Shown here in pieces: positions 1 to 7,977 of a DNA stretch of 64,000 bases. The notes below the pieces were generated by a model that ran no database searches, was not told where the DNA came from, and was given only the letters and a program-made list of their open reading frames with translations. The translations under genes were made by a program, and so were the position numbers. This DNA comes from an uncultured Acidobacteriaceae bacterium (GTDB taxonomy: Bacteria; Acidobacteriota; Terriglobia; Terriglobales; Acidobacteriaceae). The stretch is taken from positions 186,001-250,000 of the forward strand of contig CALFMO010000043.1 in assembly GCA_937879855.1 (NCBI GenBank), written 5' to 3'. The first letter of the stretch is position 1. Each line of letters begins with the position of its first letter.

Positions 1-223
1 TCTGCTCGACTTCGGCAGTCTTGGCGTTCACAGCCTGAATGCCGGACTGGGCGCGCGCGTCAACGTCTTTGATGTCCTTGGAATTCTTTGCGGCCAGATC
101 GTCGAGTTCGTTGGTTTTGTTAATGAGCGGAGTGGTTTGCGACTTGACATAGTTCTTGCTGGCGCAGCCGACGGTGCCTACCATGCTGGCAGCCAAGCAA
201 ATGACTAACGAAGTGCGGGTCAT
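1..223 (-). CDS. Lipoprotein with coiled-coil region, N-terminal part (gene runs off the left edge)
   Basis: The 74 visible residues begin with a basic start, a hydrophobic stretch and a lipobox-like TVGC ending at Cys20, so the protein is predicted to be lipidated and exported. After the Cys comes a polar heptad-like region (KNYVKSQTTPLINKTNELDD, then alternating Lys, Asp and Ala) resembling the coiled segment at the start of OmpA-family or Lpp-like envelope lipoproteins. The ATG at 221-223 is preceded on the minus strand by AAGGAGTT (230-237), which fixes the start. The C-terminal domain lies outside the window, so an OmpA/Pal-type peptidoglycan-binding domain is only an expectation. Confidence 0.7.
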   Translation of the reverse strand, partial: MTRTSLVICLAASMVGTVGCASKNYVKSQTTPLINKTNELDDLAAKNSKDIKDVDARAQSGIQAVNAKTAEVEQ

Positions 224-756
224 AGGGTGAAACTCCTTGTTTTCGATCTTGTTAGCGCGCCCGGGTGATTCGGCGCGCAATTCAGCAAATTTGATGCCCT
301 GGGAATGACAACTTGTTGCTAACTACTCCCGCCTGTACTTGTGCACGGGAAATGCCAGTTTTACGTGCTTCCAGTGTTCATACTAAGTATATACGTTTTC
401 AATGAGTTACGAAAGATTAACCACGGGGTCGGACCACTGCACCAGGGTGGTCGCAACGCAAACCAGACACACGAGAGTGGAAATTTTATATGGTTTGGCT
501 CAGATTTGAGCGGCAGTGGGTCGCTCCTATGACCCCGCGAATCCCTCACGCTTAGAGACATCAGCAGGACCGCCACAAATCGTACCAGCGCGACGCAGAA
601 CCGGGATTCTCCCGATTGTGATCGAGGGCTGGATTCGCTGCCGAACCGACCTTCCAACTCGGGCCGCAGTCTCGAGTGAAGTTTTCTTTTTCAGTTTACT
701 CATGCCGGAAGATTCCATCTGCAAGGGATTATTACATCTAGAACCATCGCGGGCAA
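224..756. other. Intergenic region without a recognised gene
   Basis: About 530 bases between the lipoprotein start and the end of the phosphoesterase gene. Several short overlapping open frames exist on both strands, but none has a ribosome-binding site, recognisable domain or convincing composition. The leftward promoter of the lipoprotein gene must lie here. I see no RNA gene or clear repeat. Confidence 0.4.
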
Positions 757-1806
757 TCACTTCCAGATGTCTGTAATCGGCGTGGCACTGCGGTCATTCG
801 CGGTCAAGGGTTCAAGCCCAAAATTTTCTTCAATTGTGCGCAGCACGCTGTAATGGTTGTAGGGCTTGGCAAGCGCCTTCGGATCCTGCTGGCCCGCAGG
901 CTTCACCATGTCGCCAAGAAACAGCGTGTAGATCCGGTTGTCGATATTGCCACCCGATTCGTCAAAGGTAACCACCACCAGCGTTCCCTGCCGTAGCTTT
1001 TCCCCAAAGGTGTCACTCAAGAATTTCTTCACCCACGCGCCTGCCGTCTGAGCGTTGGTGTCGTGGCCGTCGTGGTTCAGGTTGGGAGTGTAGAAGGAAT
1101 ACGCAACTAAACCTTTGCGCGCGTCCTGAACAAAAAAATTGTCCGATTTGCTGGAGTCCACGCCAATCACTCGATCGCACCACTTCTGCTGCACCTCGCG
1201 AAAGCTGAGGAAGGGCACGTGGCGGCGGGCGTAGTTCCCTCTCTTGTCGGAAACATGCTGCGCTGAGAAATGCCACGGGCACGTCTGGTTCGGTAGTTCC
1301 TCCGCATATTGCTTGAAGTCGAGGCCGGAGGCGATCAGGCGATCGGCGATAGTTCGGTGGAGGGCATCGTTCGGAAAATTCACCTGCGCGTCGGCCAGGT
1401 AACGTCCGCGGCGGTGGATACCGAAATCCGTTCCCGCCACCATGGCCAGGTAATTTGGATACGACGGATGAAACAACGCATGGAAGTTCGTGAAGCTCGC
1501 GCCCTGTGCAGCCAGATCGGCGAAATTCTTGTCCTGGCTTGCGACCTCGTAATCCACATTTTCCAGAACAATGATCAGCACGCGGTCGAAGTGACGAGCC
1601 GGCGCCCGCGCCGCGGCCCGCGCCGCTGCCTCCTGTTTTCCCTGGGGAGACTTGGTGACTTGCGGCACATTCTGGTCTGCCGGCGTCTGGGTAATGCTCT
1701 GCGCCGCAGTTGGGATTGAAACGAAATCTGATAGGACAGTTACGATGAAAACGGCCGAGAGCAGGCTCCGTTGGCAGAACTTCCAGGCCACGCGATATTG
1801 ACTCAT
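757..1806 (-). CDS. Secreted phosphoesterase, PF04185-like (acid phosphatase/phospholipase C superfamily)
   Basis: A 349-residue protein of the alkaline-phosphatase-like phosphoesterase family, which hydrolyses phosphate mono- or diesters outside the cytoplasm. Landmarks are LIIVLENVDYE near the start of the domain, HPSYPNYLAMVAG (the region of the usual catalytic Ser/Thr and metal ligands), LNHDGHDTN and the metal-binding TFDESGG near the C-terminus. I place the start at the ATG at 1804-1806, because the protein then begins with a clean signal peptide (basic N-terminus, hydrophobic core, ending near PTAAQS); an ATG 13 codons upstream is also open. The gene is divergent from uvrC. The substrate cannot be read from sequence. 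Confidence 0.8.
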   Translation of the reverse strand: MSQYRVAWKFCQRSLLSAVFIVTVLSDFVSIPTAAQSITQTPADQNVPQVTKSPQGKQEAAARAAARAPARHFDRVLIIVLENVDYEVASQDKNFADLAAQGASFTNFHALFHPSYPNYLAMVAGTDFGIHRRGRYLADAQVNFPNDALHRTIADRLIASGLDFKQYAEELPNQTCPWHFSAQHVSDKRGNYARRHVPFLSFREVQQKWCDRVIGVDSSKSDNFFVQDARKGLVAYSFYTPNLNHDGHDTNAQTAGAWVKKFLSDTFGEKLRQGTLVVVTFDESGGNIDNRIYTLFLGDMVKPAGQQDPKALAKPYNHYSVLRTIEENFGLEPLTANDRSATPITDIWK

Positions 1807-1862
1807 CAGCCTTTTTGTAACACAACGTGAGTATTTCCCATCCAATAGAATAGATCTCTCCG

Positions 1863-3899
1863 ATGGACTTGCAGTCCAAAATCCGCACCATTCCTACCGA
1901 GCCCGGCGTGTATCTCTACAAGAACGCCGAGGGCGACGTCATCTATGTGGGCAAGGCGAAGAATCTGCGCAGTCGTGTAGCCAGCTACTTTCACGAAGCT
2001 CGCTGGGAAGACGCCAAGACCGGAACGCTGGTGCGGGAGGCGGTCGACGTCGACTACATCGTAGTTGCCAACAACAAAGAAGCGCTGGCCCTCGAAAACA
2101 ATCTGATCAAGCAGCGCAAGCCGCGATTCAACATCCTGCTGCGCGATGATAAGACTTACCCTTATGTGAAGCTTACGCTCGGCGAGCGCTGGCCACGGGT
2201 CTACGTCACCCGGCGATTGCGCAAGGACGGCAGCGCTTACTACGGCCCGTATTTCCCGGCGAACCTGGCGTATCGGATCGTCGACCTGATTCACCGCAAT
2301 TTTTTGATTCCGTCGTGCAAGGTCGACCTAACGCGTTTCCATCCGCGGCCCTGCTTGCAGTATTACATCCGGCGTTGCCTGGGCCCGTGCGTGCAGGACC
2401 TGACTACACCCGAGGCTTACCAGGAAGCGGTGCGTGACGTGAAGTTATTTCTGGAGGGCCGGCCCACAGATTTGAGCCGATCGCTGCACGCCCGCATGAA
2501 ACAAGCTGCTGCGGCACAGGAGTACGAACGCGCCGCGCGATATCGCGATCTGATTTCGACCGTAGAGCAGTTGCAGGAGCGGCAGCGCATTGCAGCCGCG
2601 GAAGGCGATGACGCCGACGTCTTCGGCTATCACTACGAGAACGGCATGATTGCGGTGAATCTGTTCCACATGCGCGGCGGAAAGATGGTGGACCGGCGGG
2701 AATTTTTCTGGGAGGACTTGCCGGAGTTTGCATCAGCCCATACGCAAACGGACGACGTGGGGACAGAAGTGGAACATGTGGGGACAGCCGCCCCCGGCTG
2801 TCCAGGCGAGCAAAGCTCGCCAGCGCATTTTGCCCGCAGCGCTGTTGACAGCGGGGACAAAAGCAGCCAAGCTGCGCTTGGCACGGACGGCCGAGGGCGG
2901 CCGTCCCCACATGAACCCTCCCCATACGAACTGTCTCCACAAGATCAATTTCATCCGGGGGAATTTTTCTCTGCCCTGCTCAAGCAGCTCTACATTGGCC
3001 AGCCCTACGTCCCCCGCAATCTTTACGTTCCAGTTGATTTTGAGGATCGCGAAGCGCTCGAGGATTTGCTCTCGGAGCAGTCGGCAGGCGAGGGCGCCCG
3101 CACCACACGCGTGCATATTCTAGTACCACAGCGGGGAGACAAACGCTCGCTCATCGACCTTGCCGGCAACAATGCCAAGCAATCCTACGATCAGCGGTTC
3201 CGCGTGCTAAAGCCCAACGCACAGAAAATTCAAGAAGAGTTGCAGGAATCGCTCAGCCTGCCAGAGCTTCCGAAGCGGATCGAGTGCTTCGATATCTCGC
3301 ACATTCAAGGTGCGGAGACCGTGGCTTCGATGGTGGTATGGGAAGACGGCAAGATGAAGAAGTCGGACTACCGGAAGTTCATCATCCGCACGGTGGAAGG
3401 CGTGGACGACTTCGCGTCGATGCGCGAAGTGGTAACGCGGCGCTACAAACGTTTGCAGGATGAAAAGAAACCGATGCCCAGCCTGATTTTGATCGACGGC
3501 GGACTCGGACAACTGCACGCCGCCGCCGAAGCCCTGGACGCACTGGAGATCATCAACCAGCCACTGGCCGCCATCGCCAAGCGCGAAGAGATTCTCTACG
3601 TTCAGGGCCAGGAAAAAGACCCGATTGTCCTCGATCATCACTCGCCGGTGCTGCACCTGGTTCAACTGATTCGCGATGAGGCTCACCGCTTCGCCGTCAC
3701 ATTTCATCGCAAGCGCCGGCAGATACGCGACCGCTCCACCGAATTGCTGGAAATTCCTGGTGTGGGCGCGAGCACAACACGCAGATTGCTGGAACACTTT
3801 GGCAGCGTGCAGGCGGTGAAGCAGGCCGATCCGGCGGCCTTGTCGGCGGTCGTGACGCGGACTCAAGCCGAGGCGATCCGCAATCACTTCCGGAAATAA
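1863..3899 (+). CDS. uvrC: UvrABC excinuclease subunit C
   Basis: Nucleotide excision repair nuclease that makes both incisions around a lesion after recruitment by UvrB. The 678 residues show a GIY-YIG domain at the N-terminus (GVYLYKN, then IYVGKAKNLRSR), a UvrB-binding UVR motif around 205-240, the RNase H-like 5' nuclease domain from about 470 (ECFDISHIQG with the catalytic Asp), and a helix-hairpin-helix tail from about 615 (LLEIPGVGASTTRRLL). It is longer than the usual 600-620 residues, mainly because residues 305-351 are encoded by a palindromic repeat inserted in frame. No essential motif is interrupted, so the gene is probably functional. Confidence 0.96.
   Translation: MDLQSKIRTIPTEPGVYLYKNAEGDVIYVGKAKNLRSRVASYFHEARWEDAKTGTLVREAVDVDYIVVANNKEALALENNLIKQRKPRFNILLRDDKTYPYVKLTLGERWPRVYVTRRLRKDGSAYYGPYFPANLAYRIVDLIHRNFLIPSCKVDLTRFHPRPCLQYYIRRCLGPCVQDLTTPEAYQEAVRDVKLFLEGRPTDLSRSLHARMKQAAAAQEYERAARYRDLISTVEQLQERQRIAAAEGDDADVFGYHYENGMIAVNLFHMRGGKMVDRREFFWEDLPEFASAHTQTDDVGTEVEHVGTAAPGCPGEQSSPAHFARSAVDSGDKSSQAALGTDGRGRPSPHEPSPYELSPQDQFHPGEFFSALLKQLYIGQPYVPRNLYVPVDFEDREALEDLLSEQSAGEGARTTRVHILVPQRGDKRSLIDLAGNNAKQSYDQRFRVLKPNAQKIQEELQESLSLPELPKRIECFDISHIQGAETVASMVVWEDGKMKKSDYRKFIIRTVEGVDDFASMREVVTRRYKRLQDEKKPMPSLILIDGGLGQLHAAAEALDALEIINQPLAAIAKREEILYVQGQEKDPIVLDHHSPVLHLVQLIRDEAHRFAVTFHRKRRQIRDRSTELLEIPGVGASTTRRLLEHFGSVQAVKQADPAALSAVVTRTQAEAIRNHFRK
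2775..2913. repeat. Palindromic element inserted in frame inside uvrC
   Basis: The ends are CATGTGGGGACAGCCGCCC (2775-2793) and GGGCGGCCGTCCCCACATG (2895-2913), inverted repeats matching at 18 of 19 positions and bounding about 139 bp. The interior holds further short palindromes. Flanking triplets such as GTGGGGACAGAAGTG look like decayed copies of the same end. A half copy of the end (GGCGGCTGTCCCCACATG) recurs at 19949-19966 between genes, so this is a dispersed repeat and not native uvrC sequence. The insertion adds a Pro/Ser/Gly-rich linker and keeps the reading frame. Confidence 0.8.
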
Positions 3900-3929
3900 A
3901 ATGTCGCGTCCTTCTGGGCACAAGCAAAG

Positions 3930-4036
3930 GCTCTAACCGCGAAGGTCGCTGAGAACTGCCGCGAAGAACGCTGAGAAAAACACGTGGTTGATGTTCTCGG
4001 CGTCCTCAGCGGCTTCCTCGGCGAACTCTGCGGTCT
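3930..4036. repeat. Intergenic inverted repeat downstream of uvrC
   Basis: A run of AACCGCGAAGG / GCCGCGAAGAACGCTGAG units is followed by the inverted form (CTCGGCGTCCTCAGCGG, CCTCGGCGAACTCTGCGGT). Together they can form a long imperfect hairpin between the convergent uvrC and membrane-protein genes. The form resembles the ACCGCAGAGGACGCCGAGG-type intergenic repeats of many bacterial genomes. It could serve as a terminator, but there is no clear T tract. Confidence 0.5.
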
Positions 4037-4076
4037 AAGATTTTGTTCTTCTTGTAGGTAAAGATAAGCAGCCGAC

Positions 4077-4628
4077 TTACGTGCTTTCCTGATTTCTAGC
4101 TGTTCGCTGCGCCAACCACGCAACGACGGCAATCATTCCGCACCAGCCCAGGAAGCGGACTACCGCAGCAATCTTCGTATCGTAGTTCAGCACGCCAAGG
4201 CTTGAGAAGATCGCGTAGAAGTCGTGTTCCACAAAGTCCGAATCGCCAGTCGTCACCAGTGGAAGCACCTGGGCGCGGGCATCGGCCATGTAGGTCGCGG
4301 TGTAGAGCCAGTTCTCGAAAAAGAAGAACGCGCAGAAGACGAATCCAGCGATCTGGCGCTGAGCGAAGAAGTATGCCGCTAACAGAAACGGGACCAGCCA
4401 TTGCAGCAGCGTGCCTCCCCAAAGTCCGAGTGTCGACCCGAACCATCCGAAAAGATTGTGGCCACCCTCGTGCACGACCAAATTGGCGCTGTCCATGAAG
4501 AGATAACCGCCGTGGGCCGAAAAAGCGTAAACGAGAAACGCTCCATAGAAAATCAGCCACGCCACCAGAGCAGGTCGCGACACCGGCTTCCACGGTTCGT
4601 CCATCATCGATTCCAAGGCTTCGATCAT
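4077..4628 (-). CDS. Polytopic membrane protein with HEGGH motif, possible M50-like metalloprotease
   Basis: A 183-residue protein with about four or five hydrophobic segments (around 20-40, 58-90, 92-112 and 155-175). Residues 53-57 read HEGGH inside ANLVVHEGGHNLFGWF, at the start of a membrane segment. That fits the HExxH zinc site of intramembrane site-2-type (M50) proteases and looks like a short relative. The usual second motif (an Asp ligand in a later transmembrane segment) could be the Asp in the TTGDSDF or NYDTK region, but I cannot assign it. Start uncertain: ATGs at codons 8 and 9 are also possible, and no strong ribosome-binding site is visible. Confidence 0.65.
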   Translation of the reverse strand: MIEALESMMDEPWKPVSRPALVAWLIFYGAFLVYAFSAHGGYLFMDSANLVVHEGGHNLFGWFGSTLGLWGGTLLQWLVPFLLAAYFFAQRQIAGFVFCAFFFFENWLYTATYMADARAQVLPLVTTGDSDFVEHDFYAIFSSLGVLNYDTKIAAVVRFLGWCGMIAVVAWLAQRTARNQEST

Positions 4629-4790
4629 GCAGTTACGCCGATTCTAAACCGACCGATTTGCCGGCGTTAGTTACGAACGTGTGTCCGTCGCGGGAGGAGG
4701 ATCTTTTTGTTACAGTGGTCTGACGAGAAGGCTTGTCTTCATTCGATAATCCTGCTGTACGCGAAGCGTAGCAACGATTTTCGACTCTCT

Positions 4791-6641
4791 ATGAAACTCA
4801 GGCATTGGATCACCGCGATCGTGCTGCTACTGCTGGTGGCCGCGGCCATTGTGGGAATGCTCCGCACGGAGCAGAGCGGCCCTAGCCAGCAGAGCCCCAC
4901 ATCGCCCGCAGCCCAGGCGGCGACCAACAAGCAGCGCGCGTCGCGGCATGCCTGGGTAGATCAGCGTCCCCTGCAAACGGCGCGCCGAATGGGGACTCTG
5001 GCCTATACGCAAGACGAGAAGGATCTCGCACAGCAGGCAGAGAAAGTAGCAGACCATGAGGTGGACCTGGCCTTCTTCGACGCCTTCCGCGCTGCGCACG
5101 AGAGTCCTCCTCCACTTACGCCTGCGCTCAAGAAGCTGTCCGACACGAAGGACCAGTTGCAACAGGCACTCACCGACGATCAGGCTCGCGTCGCCGACCT
5201 GACGCGGCGGATCGCCGCCGCTCCGGAATCGAAGAAGGAGAATCTGCAGGACCAGCTCAATGTGGCCCAGGCGCAACTGGAACTTGATCAGGACGAACTC
5301 GACGACGCCACAGAAGCGCTGGTGCAGGGCGGGGGCGATCCGCAGTCGGAAATCCAACGCCAGAAGCAGGCCCACGACGACGAAGAAACCTACCTGTCGA
5401 CGCACACGACCTCGGCGGCGAATCCAGTGGAGGGTGACTACCAGGGTCACACTCTCCTCAACGTCTTCCGTGCGTGGAGAGCTCTGCGTGACAAGAAAGG
5501 GGCACTAGAACAGGCCCAGCAGGAGGCGGCCACCAAGCAGGAGGCACTGAGCAAGCGATACAGCGCCCGGGTGAGCGAGGCCCAGCAGGAAAGCCAGGGT
5601 CGCGCATCTGCCAAGGAACAGGCCAAGGGTTTCGCCACCAAAGGTACGACCTCGAACCCGGATGAATCGAAGGCGGCCGCTCAAGCGGCACTGGACTCGC
5701 TCAAACGCTATCGACAGAACCCGAAGAATTTGGCCGATTTAGGCAAGAGAATCGCGGACGAACAGAAACTCGCCGATATTTATGCCCAATGGATTGGGCT
5801 GGTGGAGGTTCGCCAGCGCGCTGCACTGCATAACATGATCGAGGTGTTGCTGTGGATTCTGCTCGTCGTGGTCGCGGTGTACCTGGCGAATCGGGTGATC
5901 GAGCACTTCACTATCGATTTGAAAACTGAGAACAGACGGGTTGAAACGTTGCGCGGGGTGCTCAAGTTCTCGGCGCAAACGTTGGGCGTGCTCGCAATTC
6001 TGTTTCTGATCTTCGGCTTGCCCAACCAGACCACGACCATTCTCGGCCTTGCAGGCGCCGGCCTCACGGTCGCGATGAAAGATTTCATCATGGCCTTCCT
6101 GGGATGGTTTGCGCTCATGGGGCGCAATGGCATCCATCTCGGGGACTGGGTCGAGATCAATGGCGTGGCGGGCGAAGTGGTCGAGATCGGTCTGCTGAAA
6201 ACAGTTCTGCTCGAAACCGGGAACTGGACGGATGCAGGTCATCCCACTGGGCGAAAAGTATCGTTCATGAATAATTTCGCCATCGAGGGACACTTCTTTA
6301 ACTTCACGACCTCCGGCCAGTGGATGTGGGACGAATTGAGAGTGACAATTCCGGCCAGCCAGGATCCCTATGTCGTGATCGATGGGATCCAGAAATTGGT
6401 TGCAAAAGAAACGGAAGCCAGCGCGCACAAGGCGGAAGAGGAATGGCGTCACACCACGAATCATTACCGCATTCAGGCGTTTTCTGCCGCGCCGGCGCTG
6501 AACGTTTTACCTTCAGGGGACGGCGTTGAAGTACAAATCCGCTACATCACGCGGGCCTACGAACGCCACGAAATGCGCAAGCGCATGTATGAGGCAGTGG
6601 TGAAGTTGATGCATGGAAAACGGGAGGCTGTGAAGCAGTAG
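4791..6641 (+). CDS. MscS-family mechanosensitive channel with long N-terminal coiled-coil region
   Basis: Inner-membrane channel of the small-conductance mechanosensitive family, which releases solutes on hypo-osmotic shock. The 616 residues begin with a signal-anchor-like segment (WITAIVLLLLVAAAIVGML). A roughly 300-residue charged, Ala/Gln-rich region with strong coiled-coil character follows, then two transmembrane helices (about 350-370 and 390-410). The conserved MscS pore-lining and beta domain (GLAGAGLTVAMKDFIMAFL, then DWVEINGVAGEVVEIGL) comes next, with a cytoplasmic C-terminus. The long predicted periplasmic coil is larger than in plain MscS and resembles MscK/YbiO-type architecture. 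I chose the ATG at 4791; an upstream ATG at 4707 would give an odd non-hydrophobic extension. Confidence 0.85.
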   Translation: MKLRHWITAIVLLLLVAAAIVGMLRTEQSGPSQQSPTSPAAQAATNKQRASRHAWVDQRPLQTARRMGTLAYTQDEKDLAQQAEKVADHEVDLAFFDAFRAAHESPPPLTPALKKLSDTKDQLQQALTDDQARVADLTRRIAAAPESKKENLQDQLNVAQAQLELDQDELDDATEALVQGGGDPQSEIQRQKQAHDDEETYLSTHTTSAANPVEGDYQGHTLLNVFRAWRALRDKKGALEQAQQEAATKQEALSKRYSARVSEAQQESQGRASAKEQAKGFATKGTTSNPDESKAAAQAALDSLKRYRQNPKNLADLGKRIADEQKLADIYAQWIGLVEVRQRAALHNMIEVLLWILLVVVAVYLANRVIEHFTIDLKTENRRVETLRGVLKFSAQTLGVLAILFLIFGLPNQTTTILGLAGAGLTVAMKDFIMAFLGWFALMGRNGIHLGDWVEINGVAGEVVEIGLLKTVLLETGNWTDAGHPTGRKVSFMNNFAIEGHFFNFTTSGQWMWDELRVTIPASQDPYVVIDGIQKLVAKETEASAHKAEEEWRHTTNHYRIQAFSAAPALNVLPSGDGVEVQIRYITRAYERHEMRKRMYEAVVKLMHGKREAVKQ

Positions 6642-6680
6642 AGATCCTAACTGCTACCTTATGGAGTGCGACCCAGATGT

Positions 6681-7043
6681 CTAGCCCGGCTCCTGGTAGA
6701 TTCCGATCACATTTCCGCCCGGGTCGCGGAATCTGGCAGTAATCTCTGGAGCATCGCCGCCCACAGGCTGCACGATCTCGCCCCCATTTGCCATGATCAG
6801 GTCCATGGTTGCAGCCACGCTGTCGACCATGATGTAGACAAGCAAGCCGGGCATGCTTGCAGGCGGACGATCCAGCACCCATTCCCCGCTCACCTCGCCC
6901 ACGCCATCGTCGAATGCAGTACCGTGCTCGCGATGCCGGATGTTCCAGCCGAAAACGCGGTGATAGAAATCGGCCGAGCGTTCAATATCGATCGCGGGAA
7001 TCTGGATATAGCAGATTTTGCCATTGCCACGCTTAGGAGGCAT
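6681..7043 (-). CDS. VOC (glyoxalase/bleomycin-resistance superfamily) protein
   Basis: A 120-residue single vicinal-oxygen-chelate domain. The first half has the typical IPAIDIERSADFYHRVFGW strand-helix unit, and the end is the classic RFRDPGGNVIGIYQEPG motif, where the metal-binding Glu usually sits. Proteins of this size act as dimers in small-molecule modification, resistance or isomerisation; the substrate cannot be read. It is followed on the same strand by nothing related and preceded by a zinc-ribbon protein with only 12 bases between the genes, so the two may be co-transcribed. Confidence 0.85.
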   Translation of the reverse strand: MPPKRGNGKICYIQIPAIDIERSADFYHRVFGWNIRHREHGTAFDDGVGEVSGEWVLDRPPASMPGLLVYIMVDSVAATMDLIMANGGEIVQPVGGDAPEITARFRDPGGNVIGIYQEPG

Positions 7044-7055
7044 ATTCGATTCAGT

Positions 7056-7397
7056 TCATCCCGTCCTGCGGAATCGGGCTCTAGCATCTGGAGCGGAACT
7101 CTCGCCGGAACCGAGCAGCGCAATCACGCCGCGTAAACTCTCCCACGCTGCTTCGTTGAGCGATGGCTCAGAGCTCACCAGGTCGCGGATCATATCCCAC
7201 GCCGCCATATTGAGCGCGCCCTCCGGCGGAAGGCCCATCGCCAGCGACACCGCGCACTGTGGACAAAAGCAAATCCGCTGGGCTCCCGACTTCTGCCGCG
7301 GCTTCACGCCGACCGTCTGGGCGAACATATACACCGCTACCGACTTGCGTCCCGGTTCGATCTCGCGCCTGCAGCGCAGGCAACAAATTCCTTCCAT
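7056..7397 (-). CDS. Small zinc-ribbon protein of unknown function
   Basis: A 113-residue protein with two Cys pairs, CLRC near residue 6 and CFCPQC near residue 44. This matches a treble-clef or ribbon zinc site. The rest is helical, with Ala, Leu and Glu (EGALNMAAWDMIRDLV, then NEAAWESLRGVIALLG). I do not recognise a family with an assigned role. It lies 12 bases upstream of the VOC gene in the same direction and divergent from blaI. The start ATG at 7395-7397 is the only sensible one. Confidence 0.65.
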   Translation of the reverse strand: MEGICCLRCRREIEPGRKSVAVYMFAQTVGVKPRQKSGAQRICFCPQCAVSLAMGLPPEGALNMAAWDMIRDLVSSEPSLNEAAWESLRGVIALLGSGESSAPDARARFRRTG

Positions 7398-7505
7398 GTT
7401 TTAAGTCCCGCTTTTTTATTTGAAATCAGCCTACCTTAACTGTCGGTTACAGCATGACCAGCGGCAAGTATGAAGAGAGATTCCTCGCGGACCGCGCTTT
7501 TCCTC

Positions 7506-7542
7506 TTGACGGCCGTAAAATTTATATGTTACACATTGTAAC
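7506..7542 (+). promoter_or_regulatory. Promoter with palindromic BlaI operator
   Basis: Positions 7528-7542 read GTTACACATTGTAAC, a perfect GTTACA-N3-TGTAAC palindrome containing the TACA/TGTA half-sites typical of BlaI/MecI operators. TTGACG at 7506-7511 is a good -35. A -10 about 16-17 bases later would fall on the palindrome itself. The blaI ATG follows only six bases after the operator, so the repressor would sit on the -10 and the transcript would be almost leaderless. This fits autoregulation of the blaI-M56 operon. Confidence 0.7.
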
Positions 7543-7548
7543 GCTACA

Positions 7549-7977
7549 ATGACTAACGCACGCCAGACCCGTCTAACAAACCTGGGGGAGGTCGAGCAGG
7601 CAGTTATGGATTACATCTGGTCGAACGGTCCATCTTCCGCCGAAGCCTGCCGCGAAGCGCTCGCATCATCTCGCCCCATGAAAGACTCCACCATTCGAAC
7701 CGTGCTGCGCCGACTGGAAGAGAAAGGCTATCTCACGCACGAGATTCAAGGCCGCACGTTTATCTACCAGGCTTCCGACGCTCGCCAGAGTGTGGCGGTG
7801 CGCGCCGTCAGAAGCATCATCGACCGCTTCTGCGGCGGCTCGGCGGAGGAACTCGTTCTCGGCATGGTCGATAACGCCGTGCTCAGCCGGAGGCAGTTGG
7901 AACGGCTGGCTCGCCGCATCGAGGAAAAGCCGATCGCCGAGAAAAAGACCGTCGACAAAAAGGAAAAGAAACCATGA
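7549..7977 (+). CDS. BlaI/MecI/CopY-family transcriptional repressor
   Basis: A 142-residue winged-helix repressor. The N-terminal half (EVEQAVMDYIWSNGPSSAEA, then STIRTVLRRLEEKGYLTHE) is the PF03965 DNA-binding domain, and the helical C-terminus provides dimerisation (GMVDNAVLSRRQLERLARRI). It ends with a Lys-rich tail. In this family a partner M56 membrane protease triggers release of the repressor from DNA. Here the partner gene overlaps by four bases (ATGA), so the two are translationally coupled. There is no room for a Shine-Dalgarno sequence downstream of the predicted promoter, so a leaderless mRNA is likely. Confidence 0.92.
   Translation: MTNARQTRLTNLGEVEQAVMDYIWSNGPSSAEACREALASSRPMKDSTIRTVLRRLEEKGYLTHEIQGRTFIYQASDARQSVAVRAVRSIIDRFCGGSAEELVLGMVDNAVLSRRQLERLARRIEEKPIAEKKTVDKKEKKP

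Noticed and set aside
341..760. Several short open frames on both strands in the left intergenic region.
   Set aside because: They overlap each other, lack ribosome-binding sites and show no domain.
1013..1891. A 292-codon minus-strand frame over the phosphoesterase gene.
   Set aside because: Arg/Pro/Gly-rich shadow frame; the adjacent frame encodes a recognisable enzyme with a signal peptide.
2404..3123. Frames inside uvrC created by the palindromic insertion.
   Set aside because: Composition and position show they are by-products of the repeat and of the uvrC antisense strand.
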